Of a stretch of DNA of 64,000 bases, positions 1 to 7,507 are shown in pieces. The translations under genes were made by a program, and so were the position numbers. Each line of letters begins with the position of its first letter. Positions within the stretch are counted from its first letter, which is position 1. Source of the DNA: Alteriqipengyuania flavescens (GTDB lineage Bacteria > Pseudomonadota > Alphaproteobacteria > Sphingomonadales > Sphingomonadaceae); assembly GCF_030406725.1 (NCBI RefSeq), contig NZ_CP129107.1, positions 1,426,001 through 1,490,000 of the forward strand. The letters run 5' to 3'. The notes beneath the pieces were generated by a model. It made no database searches. It saw only the letters and a program-made list of their open reading frames with translations, and was not told where the DNA came from.

Positions 1-242
1 CCGTTGTGGCTGTTCTCTATCGGGATCATCGCCGCGCCGGCGCGCCCGTCCTTCACCGCTTCCAGCGCATCGGCAAAGCCCGGGCAGGGCAGGGCGAGCG
101 CGTCTGGCGCATATTCCATGATCGCGCGATGCGAATTGGCGCCGGGCGCGCCCTGGAAGGCGATCGCGGCGGCGGGATCGCTGCGCGCGGCATCGCGCAT
201 CCGTTCGACCATGGCGGCGGCGGGGGCGGGGAAAGCGTCCAT
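1..242 (-). CDS. pheA: Prephenate dehydratase (N-terminal part, runs off window)
   Basis: Reading leftward from the ATG at 242, the frame begins MDAFPAPAAAMVERMRD and continues with AFQGAPGANSHRAIMEY and GRAGAAMIPIENSHNG up to the window edge. FQGxxGAxSH and IPIENS are hallmark segments of the prephenate dehydratase catalytic domain, which converts prephenate to phenylpyruvate in phenylalanine biosynthesis. Only about 80 residues are present; the rest of the catalytic domain and any ACT domain lie outside the window. The gene diverges from the cytochrome c gene, with a 142-bp gap between them. Confidence 0.88.
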   Translation of the reverse strand, partial: MDAFPAPAAAMVERMRDAARSDPAAAIAFQGAPGANSHRAIMEYAPDALALPCPGFADALEAVKDGRAGAAMIPIENSHN

Positions 243-384
243 TCCCGCGGCTTAGGAGCATGCGCGGGGCCGGACAAGCGCGCAGCGAAAACCGCTGCGC
301 ATGGCCGGATACCCCCCTTGCGAAGCGCACCCCATCGCTCTAAGTCGCGCGCAACCGAAATTCTCTCCGAGCATTGGGATTCTC

Positions 385-1059
385 ATGGACGACCGTTTCA
401 ACACTATCGCCGGCTGGACCCTGTTCGCAGGTGTCGTGGCCATGGGCACCGCCTATATCAGCCAGAAGATCTACCATGGCGACGAGGCCGAGATGCCGGA
501 GAAGCCCGGCTTCTTCGTCGAAGGTGCGGAAGGCGGCGAAGGCGGTAGCGAAATGTCGGTCGCTGAAGCGCTCAACCTGGAAGGCGTAAGCGCCAGCGCC
601 GGTGAAGCGCTGTTTTCGAAATGCAGCGCCTGCCACTCCATCGCGCAAGGCGGCCCGAACGGTATCGGTCCGAACCTGTGGGGCGTGATGGGCCAGCCCA
701 TCGGCAAGCATGTCGCCGGCTTCGCCTACTCCAGCGCGCTCGCCGGAAAGGGCGGCGTCTGGGACTGGGAAAACATGGACGCCTGGCTCAAGAGCCCGCG
801 CGCCTTTGCCAACGGCACGAAGATGAGCTTCGCCGGCCTTTCCAGCATCGAAGACCGTGCATCGATCTCGCTGTACCTCAATTCCATGGGCTCCAGCCTG
901 GCGGTGCCTGAATTCGTCCCCGAAGCGGACGATGCGGCAGAAGGTGAAGAAGGCGCCGAAGGTGTCGAGGCGGCGGAGGATACCGGGATCGCTGAGGGGG
1001 TTGCGGGCGACGAGATCGCCGACGATGCCGAGCAGGAAGTCGAAAACGACGCCACCTGA
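385..1059 (+). CDS. Membrane-anchored c-type cytochrome (CycM-like)
   Basis: The 224-residue protein starts at MDDRFNTIAGW; the frame is open further upstream but no conserved residues lie there. A hydrophobic N-terminal segment (about residues 8-25) is an uncleaved anchor. One haem c attachment motif, CSACH, begins near residue 80, and a KMSF segment near residue 147 supplies the likely axial methionine. The C-terminal 45 residues are an acidic Glu/Ala-rich tail. This matches the membrane-tethered cytochrome c552/CycM family that carries electrons between the bc1 complex and terminal oxidase. Role is inferred from family; the haem and anchor are visible directly. Confidence 0.85.
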   Translation: MDDRFNTIAGWTLFAGVVAMGTAYISQKIYHGDEAEMPEKPGFFVEGAEGGEGGSEMSVAEALNLEGVSASAGEALFSKCSACHSIAQGGPNGIGPNLWGVMGQPIGKHVAGFAYSSALAGKGGVWDWENMDAWLKSPRAFANGTKMSFAGLSSIEDRASISLYLNSMGSSLAVPEFVPEADDAAEGEEGAEGVEAAEDTGIAEGVAGDEIADDAEQEVENDAT

Positions 1060-1102
1060 AGGCTCGGCTGATTGAGCGGGCTAATAACGGCGCGGGACCG
1101 CG

Positions 1103-1768
1103 TCAGTCGCGGCCCTTGAACCCTTTCGCCACCACGTACCACTCGGACGAGCCTTTGCGGCTGGCCGGCGGCTTTGCGTGTTTCACGCTGGTAAAATTGG
1201 CCTTGAGCAGCTTCAGCAGGTCGTTATCGGTGCCGCCTGCAAGGACCTTGGCCACGAAGGTTCCGCCCGGCTCCAGCGTCTGAACCGCGAAATCGACCGC
1301 CGTCTCGACCAGGCCCATGGTGCGCAAGTGGTCCGTCTGCTTGTGGCCCACCGTGTTGGCCGCCATGTCGGACAGGACGAGGTCCGGCGGCCCATCGAGC
1401 GCATCGGTCAGCGCATCGGGCGCGGCATCGTCCATGAAATCCATCTGGAGGATCGTCACGCCCTCGATGGGCTCGACTTCGAGGAGGTCGATGCCGACGA
1501 TGCCCGCCTTGGGCCGCTTCTTGCGCACCACCTGCGCCCAGCCGCCCGGCGCGATGCCGAGGTCGACCACGCGGCTGGCGTTCTGCAGCAGCCCGAATTT
1601 TTCGTCGAGCTCGATCAGCTTGTAGGCCGCGCGGCTGCGATAGCCGTCGGCCTTGGCCTGCTTCACGTAGGGGTCGTTGAGCTGGCGTTCCAGCCAGCGG
1701 ATCTGGCTGGCCGTGCGCCCGCGCCCGGTCTTGATCCGCTTGTCCGCATCCTTGCCGCTGCGCGCCAT
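1103..1768 (-). CDS. rlmE: 23S rRNA (uridine-2552-2'-O)-methyltransferase RlmE
   Basis: This 221-residue FtsJ/RrmJ family protein methylates the 2'-O of U2552 in 23S rRNA late in 50S assembly. The SAM-binding segment VVDLGIAPGGWAQVV (near residues 67-81) and the DLVLSDMAAN segment are clear, and the SRAAYKL region precedes them as usual. The N-terminus is basic, as expected for rRNA binding. Its ATG overlaps the stop of the upstream ppx/gppA gene in a TGATG arrangement, so the two are probably translationally coupled. Confidence 0.93.
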   Translation of the reverse strand: MARSGKDADKRIKTGRGRTASQIRWLERQLNDPYVKQAKADGYRSRAAYKLIELDEKFGLLQNASRVVDLGIAPGGWAQVVRKKRPKAGIVGIDLLEVEPIEGVTILQMDFMDDAAPDALTDALDGPPDLVLSDMAANTVGHKQTDHLRTMGLVETAVDFAVQTLEPGGTFVAKVLAGGTDNDLLKLLKANFTSVKHAKPPASRKGSSEWYVVAKGFKGRD

Positions 1769-3006
1769 CAGAAGCCCCGCTGCCGGGCGGCGAGCAGTTC
1801 GGCGCGGGCGACATCGCCTTCGTGGTCGGCGGCCATCAGGCTACGCAGGATGCCTTCGCGGATGCCGCGGTCGGCCACGCCCAGCCGGCTGGCGGGCCAC
1901 AGGTCGAGGATGGTTTCCAGGATCGCGCAGCCGGCCACCACCAGTTCCGCCCGGTCGTGGCCGATGCAGGGCAAGAGCTCGCGCTCGCTGCGCTTCATCG
2001 CGGCAAGGCCGCTGGCGACATCGCGCATCGCGCTGCTCGGCATGATCAGCCCGTCCACAGCCTTGCGGTCGTATTGGGGCAGCTCCAGGTGGACCGAGGC
2101 GAGGGTCGTCACCGTGCCGCTGGTACCGAGCAGGCGCATGTCGGCGCATTGGTGGGGCCGCACGCGCTCCTCGAATTCGGCGAAACTGTCGCGCACCAGG
2201 CCGCGCATCTTTCTGTAGCGCGCGGCGCGCTTCACGTCGTCGTCGATCTGCCCGCGCCCGGCGGTGTCGGTCAGCGAGACGACGCCCCACGGCACGCTCT
2301 GCCAGTCGATGATGCGCGGCACGGGGCCGCCCGGTTCAATTAGGACCAGCTCGGTCGAGCCGCCGCCGATGTCGAAGATCATTGCCGGGCCGACGCCGTC
2401 TTCCAGCAGGATATGGCAGCCGAGCACGGCCAGCCGCGCTTCCTCCTCGGCGGAAATGATGTCGAGCGCGATGCCGGTCTCGTCCTTCACCCGCTGAATG
2501 AATTCCTCGCCGTTCTCGGCCCTGCGGCAGGCCTCGGTCGCGACCGAGCGGGCAAGGTGGACGTCGCGCTTGCGCAGCTTGTCGGAACAGATCTTCAGCG
2601 CCTCGACCGCGCGGTCCATCGACGCGTCGGACAGGCGGCCGGTATGCGCCAGGTGCTCGCCGAGGCGGACCACGCGGCTGAAGGCGTCGATGACGACGAA
2701 ATTGGGGCCGGAAGGACGCGCAATGAGCAGGCGGCAGTTGTTGGTGCCGAGGTCGATCGCGGCATAGCTCTGGCGATAGGAGCGGTGCGGCGGGCGGCGC
2801 CAGCTTTCGGCGCGTGGCGGCCCTGCAGGGGCGCTGCCATTGCCCGGGTGCGGCCGCTTGCCGCGGGATCCTGTCGGGGGTCCGGAGCCCTTGGAACCGC
2901 GGCCTTTTCCTGCCGGCTTGCCCTGGTCCCGCCTGCGTCCGGGAGAGGGGTGTTCCTGTGCGACACGGGGCCGCTGCTCCGGCGGGTCGCTATCCGCCAT
3001 ATGCAT
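1768..3006 (-). CDS. Ppx/GppA family exopolyphosphatase/pppGpp phosphatase
   Basis: The protein is about 412 residues. After a low-complexity Pro/Gly/Arg-rich N-terminal extension of about 85 residues, the ASKHA core begins with YAAIDLGTNNCRLLIA (phosphate-binding loop 1) and includes IFDIGGGSTELVLI (phosphate 2) and LLGTSGTVTTLAS. The family hydrolyses polyphosphate and/or the guanosine pentaphosphate terminal phosphate. I chose the ATG at 3006, preceded by AGAAAGA; the ATG at 3000 is equally possible. The open frame continues to 3348, but that part crosses the tRNA-Gln gene and is not coding. The gene is coupled to rlmE downstream. Confidence 0.85.
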   Translation of the reverse strand: MHMADSDPPEQRPRVAQEHPSPGRRRDQGKPAGKGRGSKGSGPPTGSRGKRPHPGNGSAPAGPPRAESWRRPPHRSYRQSYAAIDLGTNNCRLLIARPSGPNFVVIDAFSRVVRLGEHLAHTGRLSDASMDRAVEALKICSDKLRKRDVHLARSVATEACRRAENGEEFIQRVKDETGIALDIISAEEEARLAVLGCHILLEDGVGPAMIFDIGGGSTELVLIEPGGPVPRIIDWQSVPWGVVSLTDTAGRGQIDDDVKRAARYRKMRGLVRDSFAEFEERVRPHQCADMRLLGTSGTVTTLASVHLELPQYDRKAVDGLIMPSSAMRDVASGLAAMKRSERELLPCIGHDRAELVVAGCAILETILDLWPASRLGVADRGIREGILRSLMAADHEGDVARAELLAARQRGF

Positions 3007-3137
3007 TATCTTTCTTTCTGCCCGCCGGTCCGAAGGGGCCGCACGGTGACCTGTGGGCGATGCTACAGACCAAGCCCCCTTCCGGCAAGTGCAGCGCTTG
3101 ACGAACAGGTTTCGCGACCCTAAACGCGCGCCTCCAT

Positions 3138-3211
3138 TGCCCCGTCGTCTAATGGCAAGACTACGGACTCTGACTCCGTCAATCAAGGTTCGAATCCTTG
3201 CGGGGCATCCA
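3138..3211 (+). tRNA. tRNA-Gln (anticodon CTG)
   Basis: The full cloverleaf is visible. The acceptor arms TGCCCCG (3138-3144) and CGGGGCA (3201-3207) pair. The anticodon stem ACGGA/TCCGT encloses the loop CTCTGAC, giving anticodon CTG. The T-arm contains GGTTCGAATCC, and CCA is encoded at 3209-3211. The 3' half from 3164 is duplicated at 13485-13533, so this gene is the integration site of the adjacent element. The element restores an intact tRNA at its left end. Confidence 0.95.
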
Positions 3212-3212
3212 G
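3164..3212 (+). repeat. attL: duplicated 3' half of tRNA-Gln
   Basis: These 49 bp recur directly at 13485-13533 with 47 identities. The first 21 bp, running from the anticodon stem (starting CGGACTCTGACTCCG), are identical and probably contain the crossover site. The two mismatches, A3185/G13506 and T3199/C13520, are partners in the same T-stem base pair. Tyrosine integrases commonly use tRNA anticodon or T-loop segments in this way. Confidence 0.93.
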
Positions 3213-3261
3213 TTTTTCCAAGTGAATACAGCCGCTTAGGCAATCCGGGGTCGATTTCCCG

Positions 3262-3350
3262 TGTTGCACCATGTTGCACAGCTATTCCCTTGGATTTCCA
3301 CGGTTTCCCCGTGTCGCTCGGCAGCTCCATGCAACATGGATGGAACATGG
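3262..3350. repeat. Putative integrase arm-type binding sites, left end
   Basis: The motif TGCAACATG recurs. A reverse-oriented pair spans 3262-3278 (TGTTGCACCATGTTGCA), and a forward pair TGCAACATG/TGGAACATG lies at 3330-3350. The forward 21-bp unit is repeated at the other end of the element (13430-13450) with 19 of 21 identities. Position beside the att core and the repeated, oriented layout suit arm-type sites of a lambda-class integrase. Protein binding is inferred. Confidence 0.5.
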
Positions 3351-3372
3351 CGAGGCGGTCGAATCGTCGGTT

Positions 3373-3693
3373 TCAGTAGGCGAGAGCCACCGTCATAAGC
3401 TCCAGGCCCTCACGCCTGCCCAGTTCCTTCACCTCTTGGATGTTGTGATCGCGGCCATCGTAAAGGACGCTATCGGTGACGCTCACGCCTTCGATATAGC
3501 GCAGCCGGAACAGCACCCGGCTTTCGGCAGTGACGGCTGCGGCTGCAAAGAACTCTCGCCCGCTCATTTGCCGAACGTCCGCCGGGACGGTCGCCACGTC
3601 CACGGTTTCGGTGATTTGTTCGCCGTATTCGTTTTCGCCCGTCACCATTTCGCGCTGGATCGTCACGCGCCGGTCGAGCGCGCCCGCGTTCAT
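3373..3693 (-). CDS. Phage head closure protein (head-tail adaptor)
   Basis: This 106-residue protein begins MNAGALDRRVTIQ, the usual opening of SPP1 gp16/HK97-type head closure proteins (a beta-barrel that seals the portal vestibule after DNA packaging and forms the docking platform for a tail). RVLFRLRYIEGVSVTDSV and the DGRDHNIQEVKELGRREGL segment fit the family. Its start overlaps the connector gene stop by 4 nt. It is the last gene before attL; in a complete siphophage genome, tail genes would follow here. Confidence 0.82.
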   Translation of the reverse strand: MNAGALDRRVTIQREMVTGENEYGEQITETVDVATVPADVRQMSGREFFAAAAVTAESRVLFRLRYIEGVSVTDSVLYDGRDHNIQEVKELGRREGLELMTVALAY

Positions 3694-3959
3694 ACCGACA
3701 AGCTCCGATAAGGCCCGATTAAGCGGTCCTCGCCAAGCGCGGCGCGAACGTCCGTCCGCTCATCGAATGCCACCGCAACGCGGCTCAGCACTGCCAGTTT
3801 AAGGCGCGGCGGCACCTCGCCCACGCCATCCCAAGCATCGGCAACGGCGCGCACGGCATCGCTGGCGGACGAAACTAGAATGGCGATCGTCGCATCCTCA
3901 TCGTCCGCCATCACGCGGATAAATTCTTTCGCTTCCGCCAAGGTCACAAGATCAGGCAT
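3690..3959 (-). CDS. Phage head-tail connector (gp6-like)
   Basis: This 89-residue protein begins MPDLVTLAEAKEFIRVMADD. That is the typical N-terminus of the HK97 gp6/SPP1 gp15 family, which forms the ring joining the portal to the head closure protein. The remainder is predicted helical (ILVSSASDAVRAVADAW, PPRLKLAVLSRVAVAF), as expected. It overlaps the portal gene by 8 nt and the head closure gene by 4 nt, so the head genes form one tightly packed operon. Confidence 0.8.
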   Translation of the reverse strand: MPDLVTLAEAKEFIRVMADDEDATIAILVSSASDAVRAVADAWDGVGEVPPRLKLAVLSRVAVAFDERTDVRAALGEDRLIGPYRSLSV

Positions 3960-5115
3960 CGGGCCGCGCTCCCGTGCCGGTGCGGGGGTTCCAGCCTTCC
4001 ACCTGCCTTACCTCGTCGGCATCGAGCACGCCCGCCTCCAGGGCGATCTTGTGCGCGTTCCACCGGGTTTCGGGATCTCCGCGTAGGAACCCGGACAGAT
4101 CCAGTTCAAGCTCATAGGGCGAGCCGGACGGGAACAGCGATCGGGAAAATTCCGCTTCGATCTTGCGTGCCCAGGGGGCGAGGCAGAACGTGGCGAACCA
4201 CCGGCCCGCCGTCTCGCTATTCGTGAAGGTGTTGTGCGTGTAGTCGCCAATGATCGGCGGGGGCACCTGAAACAGCCGCGCGATTTCTTCCACGCCGAAA
4301 CGCCGGGTTTCCAGCAGCTCGGCATCCTCAGGCGATATTTGCGCCACCTTCCAATGCAGCCCGCCGTCGAGGATCAGCGCGCGGCCGGAATTGGCAGCGC
4401 CTTCATGGCGAGACTGGAATTGCTCGCGAAGGGCCGTGCGCTGTTCCGCCGTCATTGTGCCGGGGTGTTCGATGACGCCTGAGGGGTTCGCACCATTGGC
4501 GAGGAACTGGCGCGCGTGCCGGTTAGCGAGGTCCACGCCGGTTACAGTGTCCGCCGATCGGGAAAGGCGAGAAACGCCGATCTTGCCGTCATTCGTGCGG
4601 TCGCGAAGGTGGATTGCCTCGCCCTCGATCAGCCGCCGGGTGTTGCCCTTGCCGTCGCCAATATCATAGCGCAGGCGTCCGCTCGGCAGATCCTGCACCG
4701 TCACCATCCCCCAAGGGTGATAGATCAGGCCGGAAACCTGCCCGTTCCCGCTGCGCTCGATTTCCAGCAATCCGTTGCCGGTCAAAAGCGTGTCGGCAAC
4801 CAGGTGCTCGATCGTGTCGCACCACGTCATTGCCGAATTGCAGCCGTAGCGGATCAGGCGCGAAAGCGGGTGCAAGGCGTGTTCTAGCCGCGTCTCGCCT
4901 TCCCAGCGGTAAACCCGCGCCGGGACGTAGGCGAGGGCCGTAGCGATCGAGGACGTGCAAGCGAGCACCGTGGACAGGTTCTCAGCCGCCCGTGCGCTCA
5001 GGCCGGAATAATAGCCCGTCATCGGTGCCAGCGCCTGCCAGCTCGGATCGAGCGGTGATGTATCGGCGCGGCGTTCGAAGCCCGCGAAGGCTGCCAGGCG
5101 GTCGATCATGCCCAT
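3952..5115 (-). CDS. HK97-family phage portal protein
   Basis: This 387-residue protein has the HK97 portal features: a YYSGLSARAAENLSTVLACT segment near the N-terminus, a central NPSGVIEHPGTMT segment, and VPPPIIGDYTHNTFTN toward the C-terminal wing. Twelve portal subunits form the vertex through which the terminase packages DNA and to which a tail would dock. Length is normal for the family. It overlaps the protease gene start region by 10 nt. The downstream connector and closure genes complete the neck. Confidence 0.92.
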   Translation of the reverse strand: MGMIDRLAAFAGFERRADTSPLDPSWQALAPMTGYYSGLSARAAENLSTVLACTSSIATALAYVPARVYRWEGETRLEHALHPLSRLIRYGCNSAMTWCDTIEHLVADTLLTGNGLLEIERSGNGQVSGLIYHPWGMVTVQDLPSGRLRYDIGDGKGNTRRLIEGEAIHLRDRTNDGKIGVSRLSRSADTVTGVDLANRHARQFLANGANPSGVIEHPGTMTAEQRTALREQFQSRHEGAANSGRALILDGGLHWKVAQISPEDAELLETRRFGVEEIARLFQVPPPIIGDYTHNTFTNSETAGRWFATFCLAPWARKIEAEFSRSLFPSGSPYELELDLSGFLRGDPETRWNAHKIALEAGVLDADEVRQVEGWNPRTGTGARPDA

Positions 5116-5651
5116 TGCCGTGCCTCCGCAAGCCTCAGAGCCCTAGCGCGCCTCAGATTGCCGCAATGGCGGTCGAGCGAGCGCAGGGCTATTTCGGTGC
5201 CCTCATAGGCTGGCCATGCCGAAACCACGCTAATCTCGCGAAGGTCGATAGAGCGAAGGGTGCGGGTGTCGCCGTCCCATTCCTCGCCACCTGCCGGGAT
5301 CAGGAAACCGAAAGACATTCCGCCAAGGTCGCCGCGTGCTGCCAGGGCCAGCACGTCGCGCCCCGCTGCCGTGTCGGGAACGTCGAGCGCGAAGGCCAAG
5401 CCCTTATCGTCCTCGCGCAATTCCAGCGTGCCGGTGCGGGTGCGACCTAGCACCTTGCCCGCGTCATGGTCGAGCAAGGCGAGAATATCGGTAGCGAGCG
5501 CGTTCCGGAAAGCACCGGGGGCGATGCGCTCCCGGAACGCGCCCAGGTCCGCCGTGCTGGCAAACGTGGCGGCATAGCCCTCTAACCGACGCCCCGCCGT
5601 GCGAAGCTCGGTTGTGAAGCGCCGTTCAAGGGTTGCCACCATATCCGTCAT
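5106..5651 (-). CDS. HK97-family prohead protease
   Basis: This 181-residue protein carries the U35 protease pattern: a substrate strand near RRLEGYAATF, then ALLDHDAGKVLGRTRTGTL with the catalytic-type His in the LLDHD context, and GGMSFGFLIP with the conserved serine. It cleaves scaffold and capsid delta domains during prohead maturation. The ATG overlaps the stop of the 44-aa gene (ATGA). Having its own maturation protease suggests the element builds its own capsids rather than remodelling those of a helper phage. Confidence 0.88.
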   Translation of the reverse strand: MTDMVATLERRFTTELRTAGRRLEGYAATFASTADLGAFRERIAPGAFRNALATDILALLDHDAGKVLGRTRTGTLELREDDKGLAFALDVPDTAAGRDVLALAARGDLGGMSFGFLIPAGGEEWDGDTRTLRSIDLREISVVSAWPAYEGTEIALRSLDRHCGNLRRARALRLAEARQWA

Positions 5652-5782
5652 TCAGCCACCTTTGCCTTGAAGGTGACAGTCCCGGATTTCGTGGCGGACG
5701 GCTCGCCTTCCAGTTCGAACCCGGCGCGGCGCAATGCCTTCACTGCCCGGTCGATCTTGCGGGGGTCGATCGTGTCAGCCAT
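5648..5782 (-). CDS. 44-residue protein between capsid and protease genes
   Basis: This short frame runs from ATG 5782 to TGA 5648 and reads MADTIDPRKIDRAVKALRRA, followed by a FELEGEP/TVTFKAKVAE stretch. It is coupled on both sides: its ATG shares one base with the capsid stop (TGATG), and its stop overlaps the protease ATG (ATGA). Such packing is strong evidence of translation. I do not recognise the family. Charged helix-then-strand composition and location would suit a capsid-assembly accessory or decoration factor, but that is a guess. Confidence 0.7.
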   Translation of the reverse strand: MADTIDPRKIDRAVKALRRAGFELEGEPSATKSGTVTFKAKVAE

Positions 5783-6996
5783 CAGCCCGCCACCCCGGTT
5801 GCCGAGACGAACGAGGCAGGCCGGCGCACGCCGAAGTCCACCGACGCCATCGCGCGAACGAGGATATTGCCCTTCGAATAGGCGGTTTCCGCGTAGGGGT
5901 TCACGAGGATGTCGAGCTGCGACCAGATACCGATCAGCAGATCGGACCAGTCGCCATAAACGAGGCCGTTTTCATCGGTGCCAGCGCCCAGGTTGTCCGG
6001 TGCCTGATTGGTGAAATACGCCTGTTCGCCGTGGAACGTCTCGGCAATCGTGATCGGGTGGCCGTCACCGTCGCGCAGCTTCATCGCCGTAGCGCGAACG
6101 CCGTTGGTCGAGAGGAACGCGCGGCTGTCACCGATGTTGGCCACGTCCGCCGCGGCGATCATGTCCGCCGTGGTCGTGAACAGATCGGTCGTGAAGGGCA
6201 CGGTCGGCACGTTCGGGTCATTGATAAGCCCGCGCGGCTCGGCACCCGTTCCGCTGCCAGCAATCGCGGCACGGTCGATTTCCAGCGCCACGTTGCGGCT
6301 CAGCATATTGCGCACCAGCCCTTCCACCTGAGGCGAGGACTGCAACAGCAACTGCCGCGACAGTTCGGTGATGACGCCGACGTGATGCGGGGTGAGGGTG
6401 AGAGAATCGAAGGTCGCGCCATCGGTGGGCAGCGCCTCATCCTCATTCACCCAGCCGACATTCGGGCTGCCGATTTCGCGCGGGATAACCACGTCGCCGG
6501 TCAGGCCGGTAAGCGTGGTGGCACCCAGCCGCGAAACGATCGCGGTATTCGTGAGGGCCGAAACGAAAAGGTCGGGCCGGAACGATTCAGGCGCAACAGC
6601 TGACGCCGTGGCGGTCGTCATGGCAGCGCGCTTTTCGAACAGTTCGGTTGCGACATAGACGCCCTTGGCAGGGCCACCGGCACGCTCGGCAAGCATTGCC
6701 TGTTCGCGCTCGATCTTGGCGCGGTCCTTCACCGCCATGCCAGCGCCGAAGCGCAACGTCTCGATCAGGCTCTGATTGCGCAGCTCGGCAAATTCATCGC
6801 CATCGCGGGTTGTGAGGGGGGTGCCGGTTTCGGTGCGATCGGCGGCGTCGATCTTGCGCTGGCGATCCAGCTTGGCATCAAGGCTTCGCAGTTCGGTTTC
6901 CGCAGCTTCGAAAGCGGCGTTATCGTCTTTGTCGTGGGCGGCGTTCATGCGGTCCACCAGGGCCGCCCGCTGCTCTAGCAGTTCCGCAGTCTTCAT
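5782..6996 (-). CDS. HK97-family major capsid protein
   Basis: The protein is 404 residues. The first 100 residues are a charged coiled-coil (MKTAELLEQRAALVDRMNAA onward) of the scaffolding delta-domain type, followed by the capsid fold with SRQLLLQSSPQVEGLVRNML, an LRDGDGHPI loop and a WSDLLIGIWSQLDILVNPYA C-terminal domain. An AAGGA ribosome site sits 7 nt before the ATG. A perfect 6-bp hairpin (7016-7031) lies just upstream in the leader. The capsid gene precedes protease and portal, the reverse of the usual siphophage order (portal-protease-capsid). Confidence 0.92.
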   Translation of the reverse strand: MKTAELLEQRAALVDRMNAAHDKDDNAAFEAAETELRSLDAKLDRQRKIDAADRTETGTPLTTRDGDEFAELRNQSLIETLRFGAGMAVKDRAKIEREQAMLAERAGGPAKGVYVATELFEKRAAMTTATASAVAPESFRPDLFVSALTNTAIVSRLGATTLTGLTGDVVIPREIGSPNVGWVNEDEALPTDGATFDSLTLTPHHVGVITELSRQLLLQSSPQVEGLVRNMLSRNVALEIDRAAIAGSGTGAEPRGLINDPNVPTVPFTTDLFTTTADMIAAADVANIGDSRAFLSTNGVRATAMKLRDGDGHPITIAETFHGEQAYFTNQAPDNLGAGTDENGLVYGDWSDLLIGIWSQLDILVNPYAETAYSKGNILVRAMASVDFGVRRPASFVSATGVAG

Positions 6997-7252
6997 TCTT
7001 CAATCCTTCTATCGGGGTGGGCGTCCCCACCACTGAGAAAACCGACGCTTCGCAGCGTGGGCAATTGGCCCCCCATCCGGATAAGGCCCCGGTTCTCGTC
7101 AGTGCCTAGCGCGGCGGACGAAAGCCAAGGGGGTGGCAATATCGCCTTACAGTGTTTTGCCGTATTAAGCAACTGCATCACTGCCGATGTTCGCTATCTG
7201 TCCACAATTCTGTTAAGCGAGTCGGCTTAGGCAATTGAGAGGATTTCAAACG
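6997..7252. other. Divergent intergenic region between capsid operon and cargo gene
   Basis: This 256-bp stretch separates the leftward capsid gene from the rightward 84-aa gene. On the capsid strand it contains a GGTGGG/CCCACC hairpin with a 4-nt loop (7016-7031), located in the capsid mRNA leader. An AT-richer portion (7140-7215) is the likely place for one or both promoters. The minus-strand frame 6993-7181 is open but has no plausible ribosome site of its own, and I do not call it as a gene. Confidence 0.4.
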
Positions 7253-7507
7253 ATGTTCGAAGTGGGGCGGCGCTACACGATTGTTACCCAGGACCATGAA
7301 GGCGAGTGCTCGTCATCTGCCGAGATTCTTGAATACGAGCATCCGCTTGTGAAGCTCGGGCGCGTGGGCAATTACGAGATATTGAACGTCACAAGTCCCG
7401 CCTTTGTCCGAGCCATCCCAAATGACAAACAGGCGCGCGACAGTGAAGAGAAAGCCCACAAGGAGTTCATGGAGAGCTTCGAGGTCAAACTGCACAAGGG
7501 CGACTAG
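7253..7507 (+). CDS. 84-residue hypothetical protein, lone rightward cargo gene
   Basis: Start chosen at ATG 7253 (MFEVGRRYTIVTQDHEG), preceded by AGAGGA at 7238-7243. The N-terminal half looks like a small beta-barrel (VGRRYTIV, EILEYEHPLVKLG, YEILNVTSPAFVRAIP) and the C-terminal third is a charged helix (KQARDSEEKAHKEFMESF). I do not recognise a named family. It is the only gene within the head block that faces the other way, so it has its own promoter. Its TAG stop and the terminase TAG stop share the palindrome CTAG at 7504-7507. Cargo such as an immunity or interference factor is plausible but unproven. Confidence 0.7.
   Translation: MFEVGRRYTIVTQDHEGECSSSAEILEYEHPLVKLGRVGNYEILNVTSPAFVRAIPNDKQARDSEEKAHKEFMESFEVKLHKGD

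Noticed and set aside
6993-7181. 62-codon minus-strand frame upstream of the capsid gene
   Set aside because: It overlaps the capsid leader hairpin and ribosome site and has no convincing start.
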